Assembly: GCA_958295685.1 (NCBI GenBank)
Contig: OY282365.1
Location: forward strand, 1,488,001-1,552,000
Length of the DNA stretch: 64,000 bases
Source of the DNA: an uncultured Dehalococcoidia bacterium
GTDB lineage: Bacteria > Chloroflexota > Dehalococcoidia > Lucifugimonadales > CATQGZ01
Reading direction: 5' to 3'
The notes under the pieces are model-generated. The model ran no database searches and was not told the origin of the DNA. It was given only the letters and a program-made list of their open reading frames with translations. The position numbers were made by a program, and so were the translations under genes. Shown here piece after piece: positions 18,327 to 27,508 of this stretch. Every line of letters starts with the position of its first letter. Position 1 is the stretch's first letter.

Positions 18327-20870
18327 TCAGTTGCTCTGCTTGTTCTTGCGCTTGCCGTTTTTGGGGTTTCCGCCGTTCTTGGCGTTCTTGGCGTTCTTGT
18401 TCCCGTTCTCGGCGGCTTGGCGCAGGCCACTGACGCAGGCGATCGACGACACTCTGTCGCCCGGGGCGGGCTTGAAGATGGTCACTCCCTGCGTGGCGCG
18501 GCCGGTGTTTCTGATTTCCTGGAGGTTGGTTCGGATCACCTGGGCCTGCTGGGAGACGACGTAGACCTCTTTGTCGTCCTCCACCAGTTGGGCGGCGGCG
18601 ACCGTTCCGGTCTTCTTGGTGATGTTGAACGTCTTGATTCCGATGCCGCCCCTCGTCTGTCGGCGGTACTTGTCGAGGGTCGTCAGTTTTCCGTAGCCGA
18701 GCGCGCTGATCACGAGGAGCCGCGTTTCGGGGTGTCCCACGTCCATCGACACCACCCTGTCATCGGGGCGGTCCTCGTGGCCGAGGTCTATCCCCTTCAT
18801 GCCGCCGGCGGTTCTGGAGTGCGGGGTGATCTGGCTTACGGGGAATCTTATGGACATGCCCTGTTCGGAGACGATTATCACGTCCTCGTCCCCGTTGGCC
18901 AGCCGCGCCGCGACCAGCTCGTCGCCCCTCTTCAGGCCCATGATGATCAGGCCCGACGGGCGGATGTTGGCGATGTCGTTGAGCGGCACCCTCTTGACGC
19001 TGCCTCTGCGGGTTGCCAGGACCAGATAGGCCTGATCGTCGTCGAGTCCCTTCACTCCGATCACGGCCTTGACCGTCTCCCCCGGTCCCATGGGCATCAC
19101 GTTCTCGACGAGGACGCCCCTGGTGTTGCGCGAGAGGTCGGCCCTGAGGTCGAAGGTCCTTATCTTGATGACTCTGCCCGTGTTGGTGAAGAACAGGAGC
19201 GAGTCGTGGGTGTCGACGACGAGTATGTGATCGACGGGGTCGTCGTCCTTGGTGTTCATGCCGGAGACGCCCTTGCCGCCCCTGTGCTGACTGCGGAAGA
19301 CGCTGGCGGGAACCCTCTTGACGTACCCGCCCTGGCTGAGCGTCACGACCACCTGTTCGTGGGCCTCCAGTTCTTCCCGGGTGAGTTCGTGGGCCTCGGC
19401 GGTGACGTCGGTCCTGCGTGGCTGGCGGAGCGACTTCTTGAGTTCCGTCATCTCCTCTTTGATCGCGGCCAGTATCTTGGCCGGGTCGGCCAGGAGGGCC
19501 TCCAGTCCTGCGATGGCGTTCTGGACCTCCTGGTATTCCTGCTCGATCCGCTCGCGTTCCAGCGAGGCGATCCGCCGGAGCTGCATGTCCAGGATGGCCT
19601 GCGCCTGGATCTCGTCCAGCCAGAACCTCTGCATGAGTCCGAGCCTGGCGCTCTCCACGTTCTCGGATGATCGGATCAGCTCTATCACGTCGTCGAGGTT
19701 GACGAGCGCGATGCGGAGTCCGGCGAGAATGTGCGCCCTCTCGCGCGCCTTCTTCAGGCGGTACTCGGAGCGGCGTGTTACGACCTCCCTTCGGAATTCT
19801 ATGAAGTGCTGGAGCGCCTGCCTCAGGTTCACGACTCTGGGGGCGCCGTCGACGAGGGCGAGCATGTTCACGGAGAACGAGCTCTGCAGGGCGGTGAACT
19901 TGTAGAGGTTGTTGAGAACCACCGGCGGCTGAGCGCCGCCCCGCAGCTCGAGGACCACGCGCATCCCCTCTCTGTTCGACTCGTCCCGTATCTCGGTGAT
20001 GCCCTCGACGCGCTTCGACTTCACCAGGGCGGCGACCTTTTCCACGAGAGTGGCCTTGTTCACCTGGAAGGGCAGTTCGCTGACCACGATCCGCTTCCTG
20101 TCGGAGCGTTTGACGTCCTCCACCTCGGCCTTGGCCCGGACAATGATCTGGCCTCTGCCCGTGGAGGCGGCGTTCCTTATGCCCTCGCGTCCCATGATCG
20201 TGCCGCCGGTCGGGAAGTCGGGGCCCTTCACGATGCGAAGCAGGCCCTCGACGGTGGAGTCGGGCTCGTCTATGAGTTGGATTACCGCGTTGCATATCTC
20301 GGTCGGGTTATGTGGCGGGATGTTGGTGGCCATGCCCACCGCGATGCCCGATGCGCCGTTGACCAGCATGTTCGGGAGTCGCGCGGGCAGGACCACGGGT
20401 TCCTTGAGGGTGCCGTCGAAGTTGTCGATGAGATCGACGGTGTCCTCGTCCAGATTGGCGAGCATCTCCTCGGCTATGCGAGCGAGCCTGCACTCGGTGT
20501 AGCGCATGGCGGCGGCGGGGTCGTTGTCCACGCTGCCGAAGTTGCCCTGTCCGTCCACGAGAGGCATCCTCATGGAGAAGGGCTGAGCCATGCGGACCAT
20601 GGCGTCGTAGACGGCGCCGTCGCCGTGTGGGTGGTATTTGCCCAGCACCTCTCCGACGAGCCTGGCGCTCTTCTTGTAGGCGGAGTTGGGCCTCATGCCG
20701 AGGTCGTGCATGGCGTAGAGGATGCGCCTCTGCACAGGCTTGAGTCCGTCCCTCACGTCGGGGAGGGCGCGGGCCACGATCACGCTCATCGCGTACTCCA
20801 TGTACGCGGCGCGCATCTCCTGGTCTATCAGGGTCGGTTTGACAAACCCGTGGTCAGTTTTGTTCACCAT
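18327..20870 (-). CDS. gyrA: DNA gyrase subunit A
   Basis: At 847 residues this is full length. The breakage-reunion domain carries the catalytic tyrosine in AAAMRYTE and the QRDR segment KYHPHGDGAVYDA. A coiled coil and the beta-pinwheel C-terminal domain follow. GyrA with GyrB introduces negative supercoils. Two variants stand out. The position equal to E. coli Ser83 is Gly. The GyrA box reads QHRGGKG instead of QRRGGKG but keeps the GGKG core. The last 30 residues are a Lys/Asn-rich low-complexity tail. gyrB is not adjacent. Confidence 0.97.
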   Translation of the reverse strand: MVNKTDHGFVKPTLIDQEMRAAYMEYAMSVIVARALPDVRDGLKPVQRRILYAMHDLGMRPNSAYKKSARLVGEVLGKYHPHGDGAVYDAMVRMAQPFSMRMPLVDGQGNFGSVDNDPAAAMRYTECRLARIAEEMLANLDEDTVDLIDNFDGTLKEPVVLPARLPNMLVNGASGIAVGMATNIPPHNPTEICNAVIQLIDEPDSTVEGLLRIVKGPDFPTGGTIMGREGIRNAASTGRGQIIVRAKAEVEDVKRSDRKRIVVSELPFQVNKATLVEKVAALVKSKRVEGITEIRDESNREGMRVVLELRGGAQPPVVLNNLYKFTALQSSFSVNMLALVDGAPRVVNLRQALQHFIEFRREVVTRRSEYRLKKARERAHILAGLRIALVNLDDVIELIRSSENVESARLGLMQRFWLDEIQAQAILDMQLRRIASLERERIEQEYQEVQNAIAGLEALLADPAKILAAIKEEMTELKKSLRQPRRTDVTAEAHELTREELEAHEQVVVTLSQGGYVKRVPASVFRSQHRGGKGVSGMNTKDDDPVDHILVVDTHDSLLFFTNTGRVIKIRTFDLRADLSRNTRGVLVENVMPMGPGETVKAVIGVKGLDDDQAYLVLATRRGSVKRVPLNDIANIRPSGLIIMGLKRGDELVAARLANGDEDVIIVSEQGMSIRFPVSQITPHSRTAGGMKGIDLGHEDRPDDRVVSMDVGHPETRLLVISALGYGKLTTLDKYRRQTRGGIGIKTFNITKKTGTVAAAQLVEDDKEVYVVSQQAQVIRTNLQEIRNTGRATQGVTIFKPAPGDRVSSIACVSGLRQAAENGNKNAKNAKNGGNPKNGKRKNKQSN

Positions 20871-20944
20871 GCGAGTCTCCCGTCCGGGGCCTGCCGCCCC
20901 CGGATGCGTCCAGATTGAAAAGTTGTTAGTCCTAGTACAAAGTA

Positions 20945-20950
20945 ATTATA
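20945..20950 (-). promoter_or_regulatory. Candidate gyrA -10 box
   Basis: A perfect TATAAT on the minus strand about 75 bp before the gyrA start, with a weak -35 (TCTGGC) at 17-bp spacing (20968-20973). Confidence 0.4.
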
Positions 20951-20973
20951 CACCACCTGAGACCCCTGCCAGA

Positions 20974-21118
20974 GCAGTGGTCAGTGGTCGGTGGTCAGTG
21001 GTCAGTGACCCAAGCCCCTCCCTGCAAGAGGGGGAGAACCCACTCCTGCCCCATCGACTCGTGTCAAGCAGAAAGCCTCTCCCTGCAAGAGGGAGAGAAT
21101 CCCTCCAAGACTCCCGAT
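20974..21118. repeat. Simple repeat plus fragments of the dispersed hairpin repeat
   Basis: GTGGTCAGTGGTCGGTGGTCAGTGGTCAGTG (four to five units of 7-8 bp, from 20978) is followed by two copies of CTCCCTGCAAGAGGG...GAGAA (about 21017 and 21082). The latter matches the CTGCCAGAGGG-type arm of the dispersed repeat at 40.0 and 47.4-49.1 kb. Confidence 0.6.
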
Positions 21119-21129
21119 TCGGGACCTCT

Positions 21130-21828
21130 CTACAGCCCATCCGTGGCGTCTCCCGGGGAGAGTCCGACCGAGTCCGGGCGCTCGCGCGCCCGGTCGACCA
21201 GCGATTGGAACAGCCTGTCGAAGTGCGGCGGCATCTCCCCCCGGATCTCGGGCTGGAACTGGACGCCTATGACCCAGCGATGCTCGGCGCTCTCCAGGGC
21301 CTCGATGACCCCGTCCTGGAGGGAATACGCCGAGGCCAGGAGGAGGGGCGATTTGTGCGCGGGCCTGATCCCGACCCCGTGCCGGCTGTTGACGCGCACG
21401 ATTCCGCCGGAGCCGACGACGGCGGCCAGCTTGCTGCCCGGAGCGATGAATATCCTGTGGTATGCCGAGCCCGTCTCGCGGTCGTGTCCGACCGGGCCAT
21501 GCCCATCGACGGGGCCCGGCGGCTGGCCGCCCAGAGCCTCGTTCAGGAGCCACAGGCCGCCCGATATGCAGAGAACCGCCATGCCTGCGTCGATGGACCT
21601 CGTCAGGAGGTCTCCGTGGACGGCGCGGTCCTGGTCTCCGGCGAACACCACCGCATCCACGCTTTGGAGACCTTCGCGTGACTCCCGGGCGGTCGCAAGC
21701 CGCGCAGCCCTCGCGCCGCTGCGTTCGAGCACGTCCGCGCACGCATCGGCGGAGGCGGAATCGGCCGAAACCACTCCCACGACAGGCCGCCCGGCACGGT
21801 CTTCACTCGATCCGGTTTCCACGATCAC
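21130..21828 (-). CDS. Class I glutamine amidotransferase-like (peptidase C26) protein, probably inactive
   Basis: A 232-residue protein of the gamma-glutamyl-GABA hydrolase type. The nucleophile loop is present as LCISGGLWLLNEALGGQ, and the substrate-side segment HRIFIAPGSKLAAVVGSGGIVRVNS is typical of the family. The catalytic histidine motif, normally VQFHPE, reads VQFQPE, so the His-Glu part of the triad is broken. It may be a non-catalytic binder or act by another route. It starts at GTG 21828, overlapping the fmt stop by 4 bp, so it is co-translated with fmt. Confidence 0.8.
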   Translation of the reverse strand: MIVETGSSEDRAGRPVVGVVSADSASADACADVLERSGARAARLATARESREGLQSVDAVVFAGDQDRAVHGDLLTRSIDAGMAVLCISGGLWLLNEALGGQPPGPVDGHGPVGHDRETGSAYHRIFIAPGSKLAAVVGSGGIVRVNSRHGVGIRPAHKSPLLLASAYSLQDGVIEALESAEHRWVIGVQFQPEIRGEMPPHFDRLFQSLVDRARERPDSVGLSPGDATDGL

Positions 21829-22781
21829 CCCAGCGCCGAGCGCACCAGGTCGGGATGCCCGCGCAAGAACTCCTGGGCATCGACGAAGCGCCGCCCCTCC
21901 AGCTGCAGCCTGCCCACCCAGAGCAGTCCGTCACCCGTGCCGACGCCTATGCCGCCGGACAGTGACACCACTTCGCCAGGCGCTGCGGCCCTCGACGGGG
22001 CCGGAAGGGCCTTTGCGTGGGCGATCTTGAGCAGCTTGCCCCGCCAGTAGGTGAACGAGCCGGGCCACGGATCGTGCGCGCGAACCCGTCTGGCGGTCTC
22101 GGCCGCCGGCCTGCTCCAGTCTATCAGGCCGTCCTCTCTCGACAGTCTGCGAGTCCGGGTGGCCCGGCGCTCGTCCTGTTCGACGGGGCGGATGCCGCCG
22201 CGCCGCCACGAGGGGAGTATCCTGACCAGCAGCCCCGCGCCCATCTCGAAGAGACGGGCCGTAAGGCCCAGGGTCGTCTCCTCCGGCCCGACGGCGGTCT
22301 CCTCCTGAGCCACTATCGGGCCGGCGTCCATCCGCTCGGTCACCGCCATCAGCGTTACGCCCGTCACGGTGTCTCCGTTGAGAATGGCCGCGGCGACCGG
22401 GGAGGGGCCGCGGTAGAGCGGCAGCAGGGAGGGATGCACGTTTAGACAGCCGAGCCGCGGCGCCGCCAGCACGGAGCCGGGGATGTAGAGGCCGTAGGCC
22501 GACACGACCATCAGGTCGGGGTCGAGCGAGGCCAGTTCAGCGCGCGCCCGCGCGTCACGGCGCAGCGATTCCGGCTGGAGCACCTGGAGGCCCCTCTCGA
22601 CGGCAAACGCCTTCACTCCCGACGGCCCGGCGCGCCTGCCTCGTCCAGAGGGACGATCCGGCTGGGTGCACACGCTCACGACGTCGTGCCCCGCCTCCAT
22701 CAGCGCCGAGAGCACCGGCACCGAGAAGGCGGGCGTTCCCATGAACACTATCCTGAGAGGAGAGTCAGGCGCGGCTTCCAC
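21825..22781 (-). CDS. fmt: Methionyl-tRNA formyltransferase
   Basis: A 318-residue protein, the usual length. The N-terminal fold begins RIVFMGTPAFSVPVL. The formyl-donor site motif is NVHPSLLPLYRGPSPV, with MDAGPI further on, and the C-terminal OB-like tRNA-binding domain follows from about residue 210. The enzyme formylates Met-tRNAi before initiation. The start is GTG 22781. The usual partner def is not adjacent; the second gene of the pair encodes the odd amidotransferase-like protein. A repeat element with its own promoter ends about 50 bp upstream. Confidence 0.95.
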   Translation of the reverse strand: MEAAPDSPLRIVFMGTPAFSVPVLSALMEAGHDVVSVCTQPDRPSGRGRRAGPSGVKAFAVERGLQVLQPESLRRDARARAELASLDPDLMVVSAYGLYIPGSVLAAPRLGCLNVHPSLLPLYRGPSPVAAAILNGDTVTGVTLMAVTERMDAGPIVAQEETAVGPEETTLGLTARLFEMGAGLLVRILPSWRRGGIRPVEQDERRATRTRRLSREDGLIDWSRPAAETARRVRAHDPWPGSFTYWRGKLLKIAHAKALPAPSRAAAPGEVVSLSGGIGVGTGDGLLWVGRLQLEGRRFVDAQEFLRGHPDLVRSALG

Positions 22782-22830
22782 GTCTGGGGCCTGTCATCAA
22801 GAGAATGGTCTGCTCCCGGAGCCCTCGCCC

Positions 22831-23190
22831 GGTCGACTGGGGGGACGCGGCGTTCCTTGCGTCCGGCGGCCCCGGGGGCATGTCCGCCCAGGCCGCCGCG
22901 GATGATTTTTTGTGCAAAGTGTCGCATTTTGGGGGCATTCCGTAGCTGGGGAGGGGCGATTTTGCCTGACACTATCCGACACTTTTCCGACACTAATACG
23001 ACACTTTTCCGACACTAATACGACACTTTCCGACACTAATACGACACTTTCCGACAGTCGCTTCAGGAGTCCTGCGGGCTGGTTTGTGGGAGAGACGGCC
23101 GGCTGTGTCATGGGGATACTCTAGCACAGCGGTTCGGTGTCGTCAAGGGATGTCTGAATCAGGATTCTCAGGATTGGGGAGGATGGGGAG
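22831..23190 (-). repeat. Leaderless-promoter repeat-array element, copy A1
   Basis: Minus-strand order: conserved left flank (CAATCCTGAGAATCCTGATT), -35 TTGACG (23141-23146), 17 bp, -10 TAGAGT (23118-23123), 6 bp and ATG 23111. About 40 conserved bases starting ATGACACAGCCG come next, then nine GTGTC[G]-centred units (22977-23059) that alternate GTGTCGTATTA and GTGTCGGAAA(A). After the array come CAGCTACGGAATG, a reversed core TGCGACACTTTGC, and two GC-rich hairpins toward fmt. The frame from ATG 23111 would run 104 codons, but it is not conserved between copies. Confidence 0.8.
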
Positions 23191-23210
23191 CGGGAAGCGG
23201 ACGGACGGCC

Positions 23211-24107
23211 TCAGCAGTTCGCGCCCTGCGCGGATACGCCGGAGAAGCTGACCGGATCGCCCGGCTCTATGCCGTGCTGAGCGACCTCTCCGGCGTTGAT
23301 CTCGAAGGTGTACGCTGCCGGCGCCGGCGGCTCGTAGCTGAGGAGGCTCGAATCGGGCGCGCCGGGTTCCGGGGGAGGCGCATCCGTCGTGACGCCGGCC
23401 ACCTCGCAGTGGGCGGATATCCAGACGAAGTCGATGGCGAACCTCATGCCCTTCATCCAGAACGACGATACCGGCCCGCCCTCGAAGACGAACAACATGC
23501 CCGTCCCGGGCGCCAGATGGTCTCGGCCCGAGAGGCCCCGAGCCCGCCCGTCCAGCGTGTGGGCCACCTCGGCGGTGAAGGTCACGCCGCCAATCGTGAC
23601 CATCGGCTCCGTTGGCATCGGCGCGGCGCGGCGCGGAGGCGTGGGAGTCGCCGCGAGCGGCGCGAAGGGCGAGGGCGACGCAGCGGCGACAGGTGACGCG
23701 GCACGGCGTGGAGGCGTGGGGGTCGCCGCGAGCGGCGCGAAGGGCGAGGGCGACGCCACGGCGACAGGTGACGCGGCGCGGCGCGGGGGCGTCGGGGTCG
23801 CCGCGAGAGGCACGAAGGGCGAGGGCGACGCCACGGCGACAGGTGACGCAGCACGGCGCGGGGGCGTCGGGGTCACCGCGAGAGGCGCGAAGGGCGAGGG
23901 CGACGCAGCGGCGACAGGTGACGCGGCGCGGCGCGGGGGCGTGGGGGCCGCCGCGAGAGGCACGAAGGGCGAGGGCGAAGCGGCACGGGTCTGAACGGGA
24001 GGTGTCCCACGGTCGACCGGGCGGCTCGTGTCGATTTCACATGCCAGGGAGACCGCCGCAAGTAGGGAGCAGGCGGCGCCGAGAAGCAGGGCGATTCTGG
24101 GGTTCAC
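23211..24107 (-). CDS. DUF192 lipoprotein with Pro-rich tandem repeats
   Basis: A 298-residue lipoprotein. A signal peptide ends in SLAC (lipobox, Cys near residue 23). Residues about 40-165 are four to five copies of a 25-residue repeat (SPSPFAPLAATPTPPRRAA), encoded by a 75-bp DNA repeat. They probably form a wall- or envelope-spanning stalk. The C-terminal domain is DUF192: HTLDGRARGLSGRDHL, GMLFVF, SSFWMKGMRFAIDFVWI. The function of DUF192 is not established; some members sit in the envelope. The start is GTG 24107, just after the mutS2 stop, so the two may be co-transcribed. Confidence 0.88.
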   Translation of the reverse strand: MNPRIALLLGAACSLLAAVSLACEIDTSRPVDRGTPPVQTRAASPSPFVPLAAAPTPPRRAASPVAAASPSPFAPLAVTPTPPRRAASPVAVASPSPFVPLAATPTPPRRAASPVAVASPSPFAPLAATPTPPRRAASPVAAASPSPFAPLAATPTPPRRAAPMPTEPMVTIGGVTFTAEVAHTLDGRARGLSGRDHLAPGTGMLFVFEGGPVSSFWMKGMRFAIDFVWISAHCEVAGVTTDAPPPEPGAPDSSLLSYEPPAPAAYTFEINAGEVAQHGIEPGDPVSFSGVSAQGANC

Positions 24108-24112
24108 GCGGC

Positions 24113-26599
24113 TCAGCCCAGGACCACGGCCGTGGCGCCGCTGCCCCCGCGCTCCGGCGCCTCCGTCTCGAATGAGCGGGCCTGGGGATACCGTTCCAGA
24201 TACTCCCTCACCGCCTCCCTCAGCGCGCCCGTGCCCTTCCCGTGTATCACCCTGACCGAGCCGAGTCCGTCCCTGACGGCGCTGTCCAGAAACCGCTCCA
24301 AGGCCGAGAGGGCCTCGTCCGCGCGGAGGCCGCGAATATCCAGTTCCGTAGTCGAGAGGGCCGGCCCGAGGTCGATGCTGACTCTCAGGTTCTCGGCCTG
24401 CGCGGGGGCATCATCCACAAGCTCCAGCCTGTCGGGGTCGACGCGCAGCCTCACCTTGCCGACGCCGACCTCCGCCGCCCCGTCCTCCTTCGACACCGAC
24501 AGCACCTCGCCGAGCAGATCGAGACCCTTCAGGGCCACCCTGTCCCCTTCGGACACCGGCCTATCGCCGGACGGCCTCTGCCGGACGGGCAGCCGCTCGA
24601 TCTCGTCCTGGATCTGCGCCCTCGCCTCCTCGACCTCCGCCCTGATCTCCTCGATCTCCGTCCTGGCATCCTCGTAACCCTCGGCCGACGGATGCCAGGA
24701 CATCCTGCCCTCCAGTTCCCGCGCCCTCCTGGAAACCTCCTCATATCTCGCCGTCATGTCCCGGCGCACACCCTCCAGCATCTCGCCTCGGCGCGCGGCG
24801 AGATAATCGACCTGCTGCTCCAGCTCAATTCTCAGCGCGTCGGCCCTCGCCCTGGTCCGTTCCGCCTCCTCCGCGCGCCTCCGGAGCGCCAGGCGACCGC
24901 GCTGGAGCTCCGCCAGCCAGTCCTCAAAGAGGACGTGCCGAGGCTCCAGCAGCGACTTTGCCAGTTCCATCACCGACTCCGGCAGGCCGAGGCTGGCCGC
25001 CACCGACATGGCATAGCTCCGGCCTGGGACTCCCGGCGTAACCTCGTAGGTGGGGCGCAGGGAGTCGGCGTCCATCTGGACGCTGGCGTTGCTCATCCCC
25101 GCGTGGCCCTCGGCGTAGGCCGCCACTGTCCTGTGGTGGGTGGTCGCGACGGTGGTCACTCCGCGCTCCGCCAGGCGCGCCAACACAGCGCGGGCCAGCG
25201 CCGAGCCCTCCTCGGGGTCCGTGCTGGTCCCGATCTCGTCCAGCAGCGCCAGCGACGCCCCCGTCGCCGCGTCCAGAATGCCGATAACGTTCCGCATGTG
25301 CGAGCTGAACGTCGATACCGAACCCTCGATGCTCTGCCGGTCGCCGACGTCTGCGTATATGCCGTCGTATATGGGCAGGGAGCTGCCCGACCCGGCCGGG
25401 ACCTGCAGCCCTGACTGATGCATCGCCGCCAGCAGCCCGGCCGTCTTCATGGCAACCGTCTTGCCGCCCGTGTTCGGTCCCGTGATTACCAGCACCGACC
25501 AGTCCGGCCCGACCGTCAGGTCTATGGGCACCGCGCCCTCTCCCAGCAGCGGATGACGGGCGGAGAGGAGACGCATCCCCCCGCGCCCGGACGGCGCCGG
25601 ACGCACGCCCGCCACCTTCGCGCCGTACCTTGCGCGCGCCAGGATGAGGTCGAGATCGGCCATGAGGCTCACTCCGCGTTCGATAGCCTCCGCCGACGAG
25701 CCCACCAGCGACGAAAGCCTCCTCAGAACCCTGTCGACCTCCCGCTGCTCCTCGAGCGCGAGCTCCCGCCATTCATTGCACAGGCCCACGGTCGCAAACG
25801 GCTCGACGTACAGCGTGGCCCCGGTATTGGACGCGTCCAGCACGACCCCTGGGATGCGGCGGCGCATCCCAGCCTTGACCTGCAGGGCCAGCCTCTCACC
25901 GCGGACGGAGATCACCCTGTCCTGAAGCGCCCCCTCAGCCTCGACGGATTCGATGACCGCTCTCAGAGACTCCGTGACCCTCCGATAGGCGCCCGTGAGA
26001 CGCCGCCTGATCGACCCAAGGGCCGGGGACGCCTCGCTGCGCACCTCGCCGCGTTCGTCTATGCTTCGGCGCACCTGCCGCTCGATCTCGTCGAGTTCCG
26101 GTATGCCTTCGGCGGCGGCGGCAAGCCGCGGGGCGTGGGCGCGGCTGCGGAGGACGGTGGATCGGCAGCGGCGCTGCAAGTCCAGCAGGTCGGCTGTCTC
26201 CAGCAGTTCCTGGCCGGTGAGCGCGCCGCCCAGAGCAGAGCGGGCGACCGCCGCGGACGGATCCACCGACAGGTGGAGGTTCGGATTGGCGGCGTCCAGA
26301 AGAGCCCGGCCCTCCGCCGTCTCCAGCTGGAGGACCTCGACCTCTTCCGATTCGTAGGACGGCGTGAGACTCAGCGCAAGCCGCCGGGCCGGCGGGAACG
26401 AGGTCAACTCGGCCACCGAACGCCGGACGGCGTGAAAGTCCAGGGCCTCGAGCGCCGCCGCACGCAGACCCTCGACCCCGTGAACCATCCCCGACTGCTC
26501 GCCCAGTTCCTCAGCCATCATTACGACGGGCCTCATCCGGTCCGCGGCTCGTCCGTCGATGCGCGTCAAGTCGAAAGGCTCCATGGGCCGGGGCTCCAT
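24113..26599 (-). CDS. mutS2: MutS2 family ATPase with Smr domain
   Basis: An 828-residue protein. It has the MutS2 core and clamp, the Walker A GPNTGGKT near residue 395, the Walker B-type LLDEIGTSTDPEEG, a STFSSHM segment, a long coiled coil (about 590-690) and a C-terminal Smr domain (LDIRGLRADEA, VIHGKGTGALREAV). MutS2 suppresses recombination or rescues collided ribosomes through its Smr nuclease. The N-terminus is about 40 residues longer than most relatives; an internal start near MVHGVEGLR (residue 38) is possible. Confidence 0.95.
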   Translation of the reverse strand: MEPRPMEPFDLTRIDGRAADRMRPVVMMAEELGEQSGMVHGVEGLRAAALEALDFHAVRRSVAELTSFPPARRLALSLTPSYESEEVEVLQLETAEGRALLDAANPNLHLSVDPSAAVARSALGGALTGQELLETADLLDLQRRCRSTVLRSRAHAPRLAAAAEGIPELDEIERQVRRSIDERGEVRSEASPALGSIRRRLTGAYRRVTESLRAVIESVEAEGALQDRVISVRGERLALQVKAGMRRRIPGVVLDASNTGATLYVEPFATVGLCNEWRELALEEQREVDRVLRRLSSLVGSSAEAIERGVSLMADLDLILARARYGAKVAGVRPAPSGRGGMRLLSARHPLLGEGAVPIDLTVGPDWSVLVITGPNTGGKTVAMKTAGLLAAMHQSGLQVPAGSGSSLPIYDGIYADVGDRQSIEGSVSTFSSHMRNVIGILDAATGASLALLDEIGTSTDPEEGSALARAVLARLAERGVTTVATTHHRTVAAYAEGHAGMSNASVQMDADSLRPTYEVTPGVPGRSYAMSVAASLGLPESVMELAKSLLEPRHVLFEDWLAELQRGRLALRRRAEEAERTRARADALRIELEQQVDYLAARRGEMLEGVRRDMTARYEEVSRRARELEGRMSWHPSAEGYEDARTEIEEIRAEVEEARAQIQDEIERLPVRQRPSGDRPVSEGDRVALKGLDLLGEVLSVSKEDGAAEVGVGKVRLRVDPDRLELVDDAPAQAENLRVSIDLGPALSTTELDIRGLRADEALSALERFLDSAVRDGLGSVRVIHGKGTGALREAVREYLERYPQARSFETEAPERGGSGATAVVLG

Positions 26600-26607
26600 A
26601 TCCTGTT

Positions 26608-26636
26608 TTGGGATATGGGTGAACTCGGAGTATGCT
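26608..26636 (+). promoter_or_regulatory. Promoter of the HTH-endonuclease gene
   Basis: TTGGGA (26608-26613), 17 bp, TATGCT (26631-26636). The expected transcription start is 4-6 bp before ATG 26648, and no ribosome site is visible, so the mRNA would be nearly leaderless. Confidence 0.5.
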
Positions 26637-26647
26637 CGTATCTTACC

Positions 26648-27496
26648 ATGATGCCGGCTTCCTCAGCCCCTTACGTGAAGTTGCAGCGACTGCTTGTCGA
26701 GACGCGCCGCGCCCGCGGATTGAAACAATCGGATGTTGCCGCCCGCCTTCAAGTGCCTCAGTCTTTTGTATCGAAGTACGAGCGGGGCGAACGACGTTTA
26801 GACGTAATAGAGCTGTTGCAGATTTCCCAAATCCTGAATCTTGAGATGAGTGAGGTTCTGAGACGGATTGGTCTTGGCCAAGATTCCAATGAGCCTGCTA
26901 ACGTTCTTGATCAGTGGGGGCTTACGGCGAATAACTTGACGAAGCTAGTCGATGCAAACCCAAGCCTGCGGGGCATGTTATTGGGCTACGTCGCAGAACA
27001 GAAGTTACAAGAATTATGGCTTTCTAGGGATGACATCAACTATCTTGGGAAGTTTGACGACCACGATAGAGCCAACAAAGGGGATCACACTCTCGAGTAT
27101 CGAGGTCAGCGGTTTGTGATTGAAAGCAAGTCCCTTCAATCACGGATGGTTGAGAAGGACGGGAACACTTGGCGCGGCAGGGCTCAAGTTGACGCCAGCG
27201 ATCGCCGCTCCATCATCTTGGAGGACGGATCTCGAGTTGAGACGACGCTCCTGATGGTTGGAGAGTTCGATATTCTCGCAGTGAATTGCTTTGCCTTCAA
27301 ACAAGAATGGGATTTTGTCTTTGCTAAGAATAGTGACTTGCCGCGGAGCTCTTACAGAAACTACCCGCGTGGAGTCCGTGATCAGCTGCTAGCCAGCCTC
27401 GTGCACGTCTCATGGCCTCCTGAGCCACCCTTCACAAACAACTTGGTAGAAGTCCTCGACCAGTTGATAGTTGAACGAAGAGCCGAGGGGACGTAG
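26648..27496 (+). CDS. HTH-fused restriction endonuclease (PD-(D/E)xK type)
   Basis: A 282-residue protein. Residues about 8-75 are an XRE-type helix-turn-helix (TRRARGLKQSDVAARLQVPQSFVSKYERGERR). The C-terminal part shows GDHTLEYRGQRFVIESKSL, where the Glu-Ser-Lys in a beta strand fits a PD-(D/E)xK nuclease core. The gene is convergent with a DNA methyltransferase 12 bp away, which supports a type II restriction role. The fused HTH could act as the controller protein that type II systems often encode separately. The base composition is clearly lower in GC than mutS2 and comEC, which points to transfer. ATG 26651 is an alternative start. Confidence 0.75.
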   Translation: MMPASSAPYVKLQRLLVETRRARGLKQSDVAARLQVPQSFVSKYERGERRLDVIELLQISQILNLEMSEVLRRIGLGQDSNEPANVLDQWGLTANNLTKLVDANPSLRGMLLGYVAEQKLQELWLSRDDINYLGKFDDHDRANKGDHTLEYRGQRFVIESKSLQSRMVEKDGNTWRGRAQVDASDRRSIILEDGSRVETTLLMVGEFDILAVNCFAFKQEWDFVFAKNSDLPRSSYRNYPRGVRDQLLASLVHVSWPPEPPFTNNLVEVLDQLIVERRAEGT

Positions 27497-27508
27497 CATA
27501 CGCTTTCA

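Noticed and set aside
18291..20918. Long open frames antisense and out of frame to gyrA
   Set aside because: They mirror gyrA codon structure in a high-GC sequence and show no domain.
22797..23111. 104-aa MTQP gene in copy A1
   Set aside because: The frame differs between copies after small indels while the DNA is conserved, so a peptide role is not supported.
25418..26647. Long plus-strand frame fused upstream of the HTH-endonuclease
   Set aside because: It is antisense to mutS2. The real gene starts at ATG 26648 behind its own promoter.
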